This document shows positions 31,569-39,924 of a stretch of 64,000 bases of DNA, one piece after another; positions within the stretch are counted from its first letter, which is position 1; each line of letters starts with the position of its first letter. Source of the stretch: DASRDR01 sp963812945 [NCBI: uncultured Candidatus Rokubacteria bacterium] (GTDB lineage Bacteria > Methylomirabilota > Methylomirabilia > Rokubacteriales). Location: contig CAWEXD010000012.1 in the NCBI GenBank assembly GCA_963812945.1, positions 62,001-126,000 of the forward strand, read 5' to 3'. Under the pieces are notes generated by a model. The model saw only the letters and a program-made list of their open reading frames with translations. It searched no databases and was not told the origin of the DNA. The position numbers and the translations under genes are program-made.

Positions 31569-32170
31569 GTCCAGTGCCTATCGGGCTTCGGGGCCTGCCT
31601 CAGGTCTTCTGGCTCTCCATGGTCGCGGTCTCCTCGACGCCCCGTACAGCCCTGCCCGTTCTCGAGCTCCCGCTGCAGCCGCCGACCGCTCACTCTGTGC
31701 GTCTTCTGACGTGAGGGCCGCTCCGGGCGGATTCCTACCACCTCGGTGACCCGCCGATCACGCACGTGCGTGTGGAGGGGCCGGATCCGGAGGCCATCCT
31801 TGCCGTAGGCGACATGGCCCGATTCGCGAAGAGCCCATTACCATTTCGGAGGCCAACACCGAAAGGCTCGCACTTTCGTCCGCCCGCTCCTCCTGTCGGT
31901 GTCGCCCGGCGCCTTGTGGGACGAACCGGTCAGCGCTAGCCTTCTCCTCCCTCGTCCTGATACGCATCACGCTCCAGGGATGGGACGCCGCGGCCGTCAT
32001 CGCGCGACTCGGGTCTCGCAGGTCCGCTCACGGCGTGAGCCCCTTCGGCGGCGTGGCTCGGGCCATCGCCGTGCTCGCGGCCCAGCGTCCGGGACGTGGT
32101 CTGTTGCGCGTCTGGCTCGTGCCCCATGGCCGTCCGCTCCTTAGCGCGTTGTGCCCACTGGGAGATCTGA
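31569..32170. other. Intergenic stretch with no supported gene
   Basis: About 600 bases upstream of groES. Several open frames exist on both strands but none has a family resemblance, consistent codon pattern and ribosome site together. No terminator or RNA gene was recognised. Confidence 0.45.
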
Positions 32171-32542
32171 CTAGTTGGGACCCTGCCCGGCTCCTCTCGG
32201 AGCGATGGGTTCAGTCCATGGATCGCCACACCCATCCTCCCCGCCCGCGAGCGACTCCCCGTCGACCTCGATGAAGACGATGTCGTGCGGCCACGCCGGG
32301 CGATTCACCCAGATCGCCGACGCGACAGATCCCGTGTGAGGATTGACGCCCTGCCAGAGGCCGCCCGCCGGTCGGCGATTCGGCCGGCTGGTCGTCTGCT
32401 CACGCTTGCATTCCTCGAAGCCCTCGTTCGAGAGGACGGTCACGATATCCTCCGGCGTCGCCGCCCAGCCGTGCTCCTGTTCGATCCACGTGATCCGGCT
32501 GTGCTCGCGAAGTGCGTTGAAGCCCGTCATCGCTCGCATCAT
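32171..32542 (-). CDS. Hypothetical protein, 123 aa
   Basis: Two adjacent ATG codons at 32542 and 32539 follow an AGGGGAG sequence; the second has the better spacing. The protein contains FNALREHSRITWIEQEHGWA, TPEDIVTVLSNEGFEECKRE and SVASAIWVNRPAWPHDIVFI, and ends with an acidic and proline-rich tail. No family recognised, and no signal peptide or membrane segment. It lies among small stress-type genes on the same strand. Confidence 0.5.
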   Translation of the reverse strand: MMRAMTGFNALREHSRITWIEQEHGWAATPEDIVTVLSNEGFEECKREQTTSRPNRRPAGGLWQGVNPHTGSVASAIWVNRPAWPHDIVFIEVDGESLAGGEDGCGDPWTEPIAPRGAGQGPN

Positions 32543-32684
32543 GCTCCCCTGCGCGTCAGGACCGTGGGACCTTGGGGGCCGACAGCTGGGGACTCCCGGA
32601 GGCATGGGCGGAGCCTCGAGACCCCGAGCGTGAGAGCGGAGATGGCCCAAGGGAGAGCCATCTCCGCGTGCGCTGCTCCAGAAA

Positions 32685-33077
32685 CTAGCTACTCGGCATC
32701 AGCAGCGTGGCGCATAGCTCGGCCACTCGGCGATCCGGCTCCTGCTCACCCGGCATCGTCGCCCACCCCTGCTTGCCGACATACTCGCCTCGCTGCCACG
32801 AGCTCTCGTCTTTCAGTGCCACGAGCTTCTGGCCCTTCCCCAGGTCCCGCCCGGACTGGGTGACACAGATCGGGGCCAAGCGCGTAACGACCGCGTCACG
32901 GGCCATGTTCTCCGCAGTCTGCCGGGCCGTGCCCCCGGTGACCCAGCCGCCCCAGCTGAAGCCCACGATCATCGTGAGCACCATCGAGGCCACGCACGAC
33001 CAGAAGAGCACGGTCTTGGTCGGTTGTGCGTCACTCCACCGCTGTCCCAGACTCGGCTTGTTTCGATTCGCTTCCAT
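32685..33077 (-). CDS. Single-span membrane protein, 130 aa, unknown function
   Basis: A cytoplasmic N-terminus (MEANRNKPSLGQRWSD) precedes one membrane helix at about 24-46 (VLFWSCVASMVLTMIVGFSW). A periplasmic part of 80 residues follows (MARDAVVTRLAPICVTQSGR; VALKDESSWQRGEYVGKQGW) with two cysteines (AELCATLL). The ATG at 33077 has GGGAGGAG 7-10 bases upstream. I believe it belongs to a conserved but uncharacterised family of small membrane proteins found in soil bacteria. The neighbouring GlsB-type gene suggests an envelope-stress role. Confidence 0.7.
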   Translation of the reverse strand: MEANRNKPSLGQRWSDAQPTKTVLFWSCVASMVLTMIVGFSWGGWVTGGTARQTAENMARDAVVTRLAPICVTQSGRDLGKGQKLVALKDESSWQRGEYVGKQGWATMPGEQEPDRRVAELCATLLMPSS

Positions 33078-33158
33078 GCGTTGGCTCCTCCCTATGATCA
33101 GGACGTTGGTCAGACTCCGGCGCGCCGCGCCGGGATGGGGCGATCGGACGGCGCTCGA

Positions 33159-33413
33159 CTAGGCGCGCGCGGGAAAGATCGTGCGCTGGGCGACGATCAG
33201 GCCCGCTGCGCCGACCGCCGCGACGAGGGTTCCCGCCACCATGTCCGGATCGGGAGAGACCCACTGGCTCTGGAAGATCCAGCTCACGACCGCGCTCCCG
33301 ATGAGCCCGAGCGCGATATCCCACCCCCGTCCGTAGCTTCCGCGTTTCAGGACGAACCCGGCGAGCAAGCCGGCCAATACCGCCACCAGCACCCACATGA
33401 CGACACTCATCAC
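33159..33413 (-). CDS. GlsB/YeaQ/YmgE-type stress membrane protein (copy 1)
   Basis: 84 residues with three membrane helices: MWVLVAVLAGLLAGFVLKRG, DIALGLIGSAVVSWIFQSQW and VAAVGAAGLIVAQRTIF. The glycine-rich first helix and the GRGWDIALGLIGS loop are typical of the transglycosylase-associated family, small envelope proteins induced by stress whose molecular role is not settled. The start has AAAGGTG 8 bases upstream. It follows the GntR-type gene by 10 bases, so it is very likely under its operator. The second copy is at 36147-36410 in the same arrangement. Confidence 0.85.
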   Translation of the reverse strand: MMSVVMWVLVAVLAGLLAGFVLKRGSYGRGWDIALGLIGSAVVSWIFQSQWVSPDPDMVAGTLVAAVGAAGLIVAQRTIFPARA

Positions 33414-33423
33414 TGTTCACCTT

Positions 33424-34518
33424 TCATCGGGTCATGGCCCTTCGCCGCCTCACTACCCCGTCGCCGTTTCCTCCGGATGCGACCCGGCGGGGACGCCTGG
33501 ACTGCACGAGGACCGAGCCGCTCCCGGGCGAGGGGGGCGTGACGGTCGAGTGGTCGCCGTCCTGTTGCGCCAGAATGGCCCCGAGCATCTGGATGGCCCG
33601 CTGGTTGAGGGCCCGGTCGTCGACGATCACCGGCACCGTGGGCCCCACGAGTCTCTGGACCCGCGCGGCAGCCGAGGTGGAACAGACGATGGCGTCCACG
33701 CGCCGCACCAGCCGACCCAGCGCCGGTCCCGCGGCCGGGCCGGCCTCGACCCGCGCGATGTTCGGCAGGGCCGCGGTGGCGATCGAATGCTCCAGGTTGT
33801 GGGCGGTCTCGCGCTCGGCGGAGACCACGCCGACCCGCGTCCCCGGCGGAAGCTGGGCCAAGCGGTGGAGGGTCTCCAGATGCACCTCGGCGAGAAGCGC
33901 GACCACCGGGACCCCCAGGCCGTCCAGCTGGCGCTCCACCTCCGGGAGATGGCCAAAGCTGGTGACCGCGGCGGCCCAGTGATTGGCCCCCGTGTGCCGT
34001 CGGACGGTGGTCGCCAAGCTCTTCAGGAGCACCTTGTCCACGCGGACCGGCAGGTGCGCCTCGAGCTCCCGCCCAAAGAAGTCGAGCTCCGGCGGACTGC
34101 ACTCGACGAGGAGCACCGCGACGGCCCCCCGGAGAGCGGCCAACCCGACGCCGGCCACGCTCAGCACGCCCACTGCCACGTCGTTGGGGGTCATCTCGAG
34201 GACCGCCGCGCGGATCACGGCGTCCTTCAGAAAGTCCTCGCGGCGAGTCGGGAACAGGCGGGCGGGCAACGCTGGGGCGACGAACACGCCCTTGCCTCGC
34301 CGCGCCTCCACGTGCCCGCTCCGCTTGAGATCCTCGATCGCGTGCGCGACCGTGTTCGGATTGATGCCGAGAAAGCCGGCCAGCTCGCGAATGCTCGGCA
34401 GCGCCTCGTCCCGTGGGACGCCGCCGCCCTCGATGACGTGCTTCAGCTGCTCCGTCAGCTGCCAGCGGATCGGGATCGGGCTGTGGGCATCCACGCGCAG
34501 GCGCATCGGAATTCTCAT
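33424..34518 (-). CDS. GntR-type transcriptional regulator with large effector domain
   Basis: Residues about 10-75 form the winged helix: PIPIRWQLTEQLKHVIEGGG, LPSIRELAGFLGINPNTVAH and AIEDLKRSGHVEARRGKGVF. The remaining 280 residues are an alpha/beta effector domain (VAVLLVECSPPELDFFGREL; GVPVVALLAEVHLETLHRLA; RVGVVSAERETAHNLEHSIA; DAIVCSTSAAARVQRLVGPT) that looks like a two-lobed ligand-binding fold rather than an aminotransferase or UTRA domain. ATG codons at 34518 and 34506 are possible starts; the promoter -10 at 34530-34535 puts the transcript start only a few bases before 34518, so the message is nearly leaderless or starts at 34506. The perfect palindrome over its promoter indicates autoregulation. 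The downstream gene is glsB copy 1. Confidence 0.85.
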   Translation of the reverse strand: MRIPMRLRVDAHSPIPIRWQLTEQLKHVIEGGGVPRDEALPSIRELAGFLGINPNTVAHAIEDLKRSGHVEARRGKGVFVAPALPARLFPTRREDFLKDAVIRAAVLEMTPNDVAVGVLSVAGVGLAALRGAVAVLLVECSPPELDFFGRELEAHLPVRVDKVLLKSLATTVRRHTGANHWAAAVTSFGHLPEVERQLDGLGVPVVALLAEVHLETLHRLAQLPPGTRVGVVSAERETAHNLEHSIATAALPNIARVEAGPAAGPALGRLVRRVDAIVCSTSAAARVQRLVGPTVPVIVDDRALNQRAIQMLGAILAQQDGDHSTVTPPSPGSGSVLVQSRRPRRVASGGNGDGVVRRRRAMTR

Positions 34519-34558
34519 ACTGTATGACAATACTAGTACAGTAATATACTCCTGTCAA
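34518..34558 (-). promoter_or_regulatory. gntR promoter with perfect palindromic operator
   Basis: On the minus strand TTGACA (34558-34553), a 17-base spacer and TAGTAT (34535-34530) form a near-consensus sigma70 promoter. A perfect inverted repeat TACTGTA-N12-TACAGTA covers plus-strand 34518-34543, that is the -10 box and the transcript start. A bound regulator would block the promoter. Confidence 0.85.
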
Positions 34559-35161
34559 GGCAAGGAGCGGGATCCCAGGCGGGCGCTATCGAGGCAAACA
34601 GCGCGTCAGCTCCCCGCCGGCGTGCGGCTAGACACCTTGACCTGTCCGGAAACGGGACATCCAAATTCCTGGGAAGGGCTGGTCGGGGTGCCCGGGGAGC
34701 CGGACGACGCGCAACCGTCCGGCGTTGATCTGATGCGGTTGCCATGCGCGTCTCCCCCGCCACACTGCAGGTGACATTGAGCGCCATTGGGGAGGGCGGC
34801 GGCCCCGACGAGACAGCTCGGCGGCGGCTCGGGCGCCAGCCCCCCCAGCGCGGCCAAGAGGCCGTCGCACCGCGTAGGCCTCCGTCACCGCGCCCAGGAC
34901 CGGCGCGCGCCCCGCAGCGCTCACCGACCAGCACCTGGATCGCGCGAACACGCGGCGGAGAAGCCGAGCCCAGCTCAGCCGCCCCAGTGACCGCGAGCCC
35001 GCGTTCGCGTTCGCGCCGTCATGGGGGCTGCCGACGGCGCGATCGCCGCGCCATCGGGCCCGCGGGGCGAGGACGCCGGAGGTTTCTAACCGGGACAGCT
35101 ACGGTCGCACCGTCTGAGAGGCCACGCGCGGTTGCCCGGCGACCCGGCACTTGTTGCCGCG
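34559..35161. other. Intergenic stretch with no supported gene
   Basis: About 600 bases between the gntR promoter and an exported-protein gene. Open frames on both strands show no family features. A short inverted repeat, TGTCC-GGAAACG-GGACA, lies near 34643-34659 and could be a protein-binding site. Nothing else was recognised. Confidence 0.45.
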
Positions 35162-35530
35162 CTACCCGGTGACCTCGATGAGCCGGGCCACGTTGATCCC
35201 GTAGCGATCCTGGTAGGACGCTCTGATGCGGGTGCCTCGTTGGATATCTGCCAGCGACCCCGGACGCCCCTCGATTCGAACCTGAGTGTCGTCCGTCATC
35301 AGCAGCATCGTATCGAGCACGTTAACCTGGTGCTGAGCGATCAGGAGAGCCTTCGTCTCTCGGTCGACGGTTTGGACCGTGCCGCGGAGCTCCCTAATCT
35401 GATCCTGCGGAGCGCCCCCCAGCGCTTGACCGATGTTCGGACGGCTCGGCGCCTGGGACCCAGCGACCTGCAGGCTGACACCCGCCAGCAGCATGGTAAA
35501 CAGCACCGTTGAAGCTACGGCGTATCGCAT
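35162..35530 (-). CDS. Small exported protein, 122 aa, OB/DUF5666-like
   Basis: The ATG at 35530 is preceded by GGAGGTC. A signal peptide (MRYAVASTVLFTMLLAGVSL, cleavage probably after GSQA) leads to a domain of beta strands: IRELRGTVQTVDRETKALLI, TMLLMTDDTQVRIEGRPGSL and RIRASYQDRYGINVARLIEV. Small beta-barrel domains of this kind are common in periplasmic proteins of soil bacteria. The function is unknown. It lies between the two gntR-glsB modules. Confidence 0.7.
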   Translation of the reverse strand: MRYAVASTVLFTMLLAGVSLQVAGSQAPSRPNIGQALGGAPQDQIRELRGTVQTVDRETKALLIAQHQVNVLDTMLLMTDDTQVRIEGRPGSLADIQRGTRIRASYQDRYGINVARLIEVTG

Positions 35531-35705
35531 GGATGACCTCCGTGAGACGTGGCTACGAAGAAGGCCCTTTGCCCAGTGTGCGTCTTTGGTCTCCCCATTC
35601 AGGTACAAGATCGGCTTGGGGGGTGGAGCCGTCCCGCTCATCGCGGGTCTGGACTCCATTCGGACGCCGCTCGCACACCACGAAGATAACGGACGCGCAC
35701 GAGCA

Positions 35706-36044
35706 TCAGCTCCTGGGGATCCGATGTTGGCAGGCCACTTCCTCGAGCTCAACGACGGACCGACCGTCGCCTTCAGCGCACGCCTGACAGGTTAAGTACT
35801 TCAGCTCGGGACGAAAGTACCAATAGCGCACCGCGATCCGGCCCACGTGGCCTCCCGGGCCGAGATGGAAGAGGGGATCGGCGGCGAGGGCGGAGTCGGC
35901 CGCGGCCATCGTCAGCTCTCTGATCGTCCTCGTGGGCCAGCGGCACACGTTCTGTGGGGTCTCCCGCACTTGCTCGGCGCGGCGCGCCGGCGCTACCATG
36001 ACCGCGGCACCACGTGCGTCCACTGATTTGATCTCCCTCCGCAT
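35706..36044 (-). CDS. Hypothetical protein, possibly coding
   Basis: A frame from an ATG at 36044 reads MRREIKSVDARGAAVMVAPA, IRELTMAAADSALAADPLFH and HVGRIAVRYWYFRPELKYLT, then CQACAEGDGRSVVELEEVAC. A CxxC pair and regular amphipathic stretches favour coding, but no ribosome site or family is recognised. Confidence 0.35.
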   Translation of the reverse strand: MRREIKSVDARGAAVMVAPARRAEQVRETPQNVCRWPTRTIRELTMAAADSALAADPLFHLGPGGHVGRIAVRYWYFRPELKYLTCQACAEGDGRSVVELEEVACQHRIPRS

Positions 36045-36146
36045 CGGCTTCAGGCTCTCATCTCGGGATGGGTCCACATCGGAGCGGCCGCGATTTTGTG
36101 CTGGCCATGGTCATCGCGCCGGGGTCCGGTCAAGCGGGCCGTCCGG

Positions 36147-36410
36147 TCACTGGGCGATGATGGGCCAGATCTTCCGCTGGGCGACGATCAGGCTCGCCGC
36201 GCCGACGAACGCGACGATCACCACCGCAACCATCCCCGCGTCGAGAGTGATCGCCAGCAGCCAGGCGATCCCGCTCCCCAGGACGCTCCCGACGAGAGCG
36301 AGGAGAACGTCCCAGCTCCGCCCGTAGCCTCCGGCTTTCATGACGAGCCCAGCCAGCAAGCCCACCAGCAGCCCTACCAGCACCCACATCGCCGCCATCG
36401 CGAGCGTCAT
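36147..36410 (-). CDS. GlsB/YeaQ/YmgE-type stress membrane protein (copy 2)
   Basis: 87 residues with three membrane helices (MWVLVGLLVGLLAGLVMKAG; VLLALVGSVLGSGIAWLLAI; VIVAFVGAASLIVAQRKIWP). It aligns along its length with copy 1 at 33159-33413, sharing the MWVLV start, the GYGRSWD loop and the final LIVAQRxI. The ATG at 36410 follows GGAGGAGG. It is 52 bases downstream of the shortened gntR copy, repeating the order seen at copy 1. Confidence 0.85.
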   Translation of the reverse strand: MTLAMAAMWVLVGLLVGLLAGLVMKAGGYGRSWDVLLALVGSVLGSGIAWLLAITLDAGMVAVVIVAFVGAASLIVAQRKIWPIIAQ

Positions 36411-36462
36411 GACGTCCTCCTCCACCGGGTATGCCTTCCCCGATGACTGCCGCTTCTCCGTC

Positions 36463-36729
36463 TCACACGTCGCGCCCTCGGGCGGCGCGCGCTCGCGGGA
36501 TCCACGAGGGCTCCGGCGCTGCCTGGCGCGCATGCAGCGGCCGATACCCGCTCCGCTTGAGATCCTCGATGGCGCGCGCGACCGCGTTCGGAGTGCTGGC
36601 GACGCCGTCCAGTTGCCACGGCAGCGGTGGGCCCCAAGAGAGACCGCCGCCCTCGATGACGTCCGTGAGGGGCTCCGCCTCCGACCAGCGGGTCGGCGTT
36701 GGGCTGTGCGCATCCATGTGCAGATCCAT
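36463..36729 (-). pseudogene. Shortened GntR copy: winged-helix remnant only
   Basis: The protein from the ATG at 36729 (GAGGAAA 4 bases upstream) reads MDLHMDAHSPTPTRWSEAEP, LTDVIEGGG and AVARAIEDLKRSGYRPLHA. It matches the N-terminal winged helix of the full regulator: DAHSPxPxRW, VIEGGG and AIEDLKRSG are identical or nearly so. The middle helix-turn-helix part (LPSIRELAGFLGINPNT in the full copy) is degraded to LPWQLDGVASTPNA, and the whole effector domain is missing. It is either a decayed duplicate or a short competing regulator. A complete promoter with operator lies directly upstream. Confidence 0.75.
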
Positions 36730-36739
36730 CGATTTCCTC

Positions 36740-36780
36740 ATCTGTATTATAATACTAGTACAGTAGTACGCTCCTGTCAA
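36740..36780 (-). promoter_or_regulatory. Promoter and operator of the second gntR-glsB module
   Basis: On the minus strand TTGACA (36780-36775), 17 bases, TAGTAT (36757-36752). The plus-strand palindrome is ATCTGTA (36740-36746), N12, TACAGTA (36759-36765). The block AATACTAGTACAGTA and the -35 region are almost identical to those of the first module, so the control region was duplicated together with the genes. Confidence 0.85.
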
Positions 36781-37215
36781 CCCCAAGAGCCATGGCGACG
36801 ACTTCCAGGTATCGGTCGCGACGCGCGTGGCCGGTCCCCGCACCAGCGACGTGCTCTTCGCCAGCGCAGGCTCTCGGTGCCGGTTTCAGGAGGGACTGAG
36901 AGGTGGCGCGCCCCGGCCAGGCCACACCTACGCGGAAGGGGGGCAGGCTACCGTTCGCTTTCCAGGGCCCCGGGCTTGTCAGTTCGCCGCGAACTCACCC
37001 GTGAGGCCACGCGGAGGGCTCCGTCAGAACGCCCGGTCCGTGGAACACACCGGGACGGTGCGTACGGGGAGATCTCGGTCCCGTCAGCCAGCGAATGCTG
37101 GCGCGGGACTCCGCACGCTACCCCGCCAGGAGATGCTCGGTGTGTGCCGGTTGGGGGCTCCCGGGTGAGGCCCCGCTGGACACGCGTGGCCGGGTAGTGG
37201 GTCAGCCTTGAACGC
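36781..37215. other. Intergenic stretch with no supported gene
   Basis: About 430 bases upstream of the shortened gntR copy. I see no gene, RNA or repeat that can be supported. Confidence 0.45.
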
Positions 37216-37368
37216 TTAGGCCGTCCGCTGGGTGATCTCCTGCCCGCACGTCGGGCATTTGTACCGCGTGATCTTCCGGTCCTTGTCGTGTCGACGGGCG
37301 CCAGCAGGCGGCATGGGCTTTCCCTTGTCGTCGCAGTGCGAGGTCGGACACTTCGGTTGTTCCGCCAT
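37216..37368 (-). CDS. Tiny zinc-ribbon protein, 50 aa
   Basis: The frame reads MAEQPKCPTSHCDDKGKPMP in the first 20 residues and YKCPTCGQEITQRTA at the end. Four cysteines in two knuckles (C7/C12 and C38/C41) fit a zinc ribbon. The ATG follows GGAAGG by 5-6 bases. Such small ribbons bind nucleic acid or serve as partners. The role is unknown. Confidence 0.65.
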   Translation of the reverse strand: MAEQPKCPTSHCDDKGKPMPPAGARRHDKDRKITRYKCPTCGQEITQRTA

Positions 37369-37783
37369 GGCTACCTTCCCTGCTACGTACGGGTTTCAAG
37401 CAACGTCGAGCGCCTGAGCTCGAATCTCAATCTTCCCGTCGCCCGGATGTCCGTCACCCCACTGGCGCGCTGCGCCGTCGAAGCCGGCTGAAAAGCCAAC
37501 AAATCCCTCGGCGTCGAGCTTGCCTTTCGAGCACCCGCAGCATGCCTGGGTGGCAGCGCAGGCCTGCGTCGCTCAGTTCGCGCCCTCAGAGCGATTCCGC
37601 CACATGATATCAGGGTGACGCGCCTCGTGGCGCGCCGAAGGAGTGGTGCGGCTACACGAAGCTTCGGCGGCCGGCGCTCCGGAGTATGGCTCTCCAGGGA
37701 CACCTCTGATGGACAAGAATTACCCGATGGATGCGAGACAGCCGGGATTGAAACAGGTGGCCGTACAGGTGGCTCGTCGTCGC
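37369..37783. other. Intergenic stretch with no supported gene
   Basis: About 410 bases with no supported gene, RNA gene or repeat. Confidence 0.4.
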
Positions 37784-38000
37784 CTAGAACGCGAAGCTGA
37801 TCTCGGCGCCGATCGTCCAGCCCGAGAAGTTGTCGGACCAGAAGTACCCCGCCCCGATGCCCAGGGTCTCCAGCTTCCAGAAGAGCCCCTGGACGTCCAT
37901 CACGAGCCGGCCGCCAGTCTGGTAGAAATAGCTGGTCCCGAAGGAGTCCTCGAGGCCGCCGAAGAGCTCGGACCGGCCGAGGGTCGTCAGGCCGGGCGGC
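37784..38000 (-). pseudogene. 3' fragment of an outer-membrane beta-barrel gene
   Basis: The frame ending at 37784 reads LGRSELFGGLEDSFGTSYFY, GRLVMDVQGLFWKLETLGIG and AGYFWSDNFSGWTIGAEISF, closing with AF. Alternating aromatic strands and a terminal phenylalanine are typical of the last strands of an outer-membrane barrel. There is no start or upstream part because the sulfatase stop lies directly before, so this is a remnant. Confidence 0.5.
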
Positions 38001-38040
38001 TCAGCACGGGCCACCCGGCCTGAAGATCGGCCTCGCGTGC

Positions 38041-39642
38041 CTACTTGCTCATGGCCCCCCGAGCTGCCTCGATCTTCGCCTTCACGGCGTCGAGGTTGAA
38101 GCTGGCGCCCTTCTGCATCGGCGGGAACTCGACGGCGGTCATGGCGAGCTTCACCACCGCCTGCTGGACAAACACGAAGCGCCAGAATTCGTACTTGAAC
38201 CAATCGAAGTATTGCTGCGCCCCTTCCCGGGTCCCGCTATTGGGCCAGCCCGTGCGCTCGAAGGGGTCCAGACGCAGGTGCGTGATGTACGGCACGTCAG
38301 GCTTGGTCTTGTCGCCCAGCCAGCCGCCGGGTTGGTCGATGAACCGAAACTTGTAGTCACCGATGCGCACGGCGCCCAGCTCGCTTTCCCCGAAGTACCA
38401 GATCTCGTTGCGATTCGACGGCCCCTTGCCGGTGATCATGGCCGTCTGGTCGTAGCCGTCCAGATGCACCTTGTAGGTCGTGCCACCGAGCTGCTTGCCC
38501 TTCTTCAGCTCGTCCACGATGTTCGGGTTGCCGGCAGCGGCCACCAGGGTCGGGAACCAGTCGAGCCCGGAGATGAGCCCATTCTCGACCTTGCCGGCCG
38601 GCACCTTGCCCGGCCAGCGGATCATCGCCGGGGCGCGGAACCCGCCTTCCATGACCGTCCCCTTGCTCTGCGCGAAGGGCGTCTGTCCGCCGTCCGGCCA
38701 GGTGAAGACCTCGGTCCCGTTGTCGGTGGTGAAGATGACGATGGTGTTGTCGTCCACGCCCATGTCCTTCAGCTTCTGCATCACGAGGCCGATGTCGTCG
38801 TCCATCTGCGCCATGCCGGCTTCATGGATGGACCAGCCGTTCTTGGAATTGCGCGTCGCCTGATACTTCGGCGACAGGTGCGTGACGATGTGCATGCGCG
38901 TGGGGTTAAGCCAGAGGAAGAACGGCTTGCCGTCGGCCTTGGCCTTGTCGAGGAAACTCAGGGCCTTGTCGCGGATCTCGTCATCCACCGTTTCCATGCG
39001 TTTCGGGCACAGCTCGCCCGCGTCCTCGATCTTCTGCTTGCCGACCTTGCCCCAGCGGGGATCGACGGTGGCATCGTCCACGCTGGTTGCCCACGAGTGG
39101 AGCATGTTGCGCGGGCCTACCTGCGGCCGGAGGTCCTGCGGGTAGTTTGGATGGCAGGGGTCCTCCATCGCGTCCAGGTGATAGAGATAGCCGAAGAACT
39201 CGTCGAATCCGTGCACCGTGGGCAGGAACTCGTTGCGATCGCCGAGGTGGTTCTTGCCGAACTGGCCGGTGGCGTAGCCCATGGACTTGAGCACCGCGGC
39301 GATAGTGACCGCCTCCGCAGGCAGGCCGGTAGGCGCCCCCGCCTGGCCAACCGTGGTCATGCCGGTGCGGATCGGCAGCTCGCCGGTGATGAAGTTCGCC
39401 CGCCCTGCCGTGCAGCTCGCCTCGGCGTAGTAGTCAGTGAACAGCATCCCCTCGGCCGCGATCTTGTCGAGGTTCGGCGTCCGGCCCGCCATCATGCCGC
39501 GGTGGTAGGCGCCGATGTTCCAGATACCAATGTCGTCGCCCATGATGACGACGATGTTGGGCTTCGGCTGCGCGACCGCCGGGCCGGTCGCGCAGGCCAG
39601 CGCGGCCACGAGTACACCAAGCGTCCCTAGGATCCTCTGCAT
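38041..39642 (-). CDS. Exported formylglycine-dependent sulfatase
   Basis: The ATG at 39642 has GGAGGACA 6 bases upstream and starts a signal peptide (MQRILGTLGVLVAALACATG...AQ). The mature part opens with NIVVIMGDDIGIWNIGAYHR (metal-binding Asp pair). EASCTAGRANFITGELPIR contains the C-x-A-x-R motif whose Cys77 would become formylglycine. Other ligands are in GKNHLGDRNEFLPTVHGFDE and IVIFTTDNGTEVFTWPDGG. At 533 residues it is a normal arylsulfatase that cleaves sulfate esters in the periplasm. A formylglycine-generating enzyme is not in the window. It is on the same strand as the barrel, PRC and HAD genes, suggesting a shared transcript or regulon. Confidence 0.92.
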   Translation of the reverse strand: MQRILGTLGVLVAALACATGPAVAQPKPNIVVIMGDDIGIWNIGAYHRGMMAGRTPNLDKIAAEGMLFTDYYAEASCTAGRANFITGELPIRTGMTTVGQAGAPTGLPAEAVTIAAVLKSMGYATGQFGKNHLGDRNEFLPTVHGFDEFFGYLYHLDAMEDPCHPNYPQDLRPQVGPRNMLHSWATSVDDATVDPRWGKVGKQKIEDAGELCPKRMETVDDEIRDKALSFLDKAKADGKPFFLWLNPTRMHIVTHLSPKYQATRNSKNGWSIHEAGMAQMDDDIGLVMQKLKDMGVDDNTIVIFTTDNGTEVFTWPDGGQTPFAQSKGTVMEGGFRAPAMIRWPGKVPAGKVENGLISGLDWFPTLVAAAGNPNIVDELKKGKQLGGTTYKVHLDGYDQTAMITGKGPSNRNEIWYFGESELGAVRIGDYKFRFIDQPGGWLGDKTKPDVPYITHLRLDPFERTGWPNSGTREGAQQYFDWFKYEFWRFVFVQQAVVKLAMTAVEFPPMQKGASFNLDAVKAKIEAARGAMSK

Positions 39643-39742
39643 CTTGTCCTCCGCCTTTTGGATCATTCCCGCTGAGCGTCCGTCCAGTGCCGCCACGCGA
39701 CGAACGATCGGTGCACGTGGACTTCTCACCACGACCTCCTCG

Positions 39743-39870
39743 TCAGTTGGGGTGCTTGCTGAGCCGGCCGACCCGATGGTCGTCGGCCCTCTCACGGCCT
39801 CTCGAGCAGACACACGCGTCCCGCCAAGCGTCCGTGTGGTGGACCAGGCCAATGAACCGCACGCCTCCAC
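39743..39870 (-). pseudogene. Remnant of a second HAD-phosphatase gene
   Basis: The frame reads GVRFIGLVHHTDAWRDAC and then drifts. The intact HAD protein encoded at 41378-42409 has GLRFMGLVRHTDGEREWAYD near its C-terminus. The match of GxRFxGLVxHTD, in the same orientation relative to the neighbouring barrel gene, points to a partial duplication that decayed. Confidence 0.5.
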
Positions 39871-39924
39871 CGCGGCGGCTCGGTTGCAGCGTCTGGACAC
39901 CTTGTGCCGCCCGGACCCTGGCCG

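Noticed and set aside
31489-31600. CIRCE element upstream of groES
   Set aside because: No TTAGCACTC-type inverted repeat is present. The visible palindrome is the GntR-type site.
34643-34659. TGTCC-N7-GGACA inverted repeat as a defined operator
   Set aside because: Only one short copy is seen and no regulator can be linked to it.
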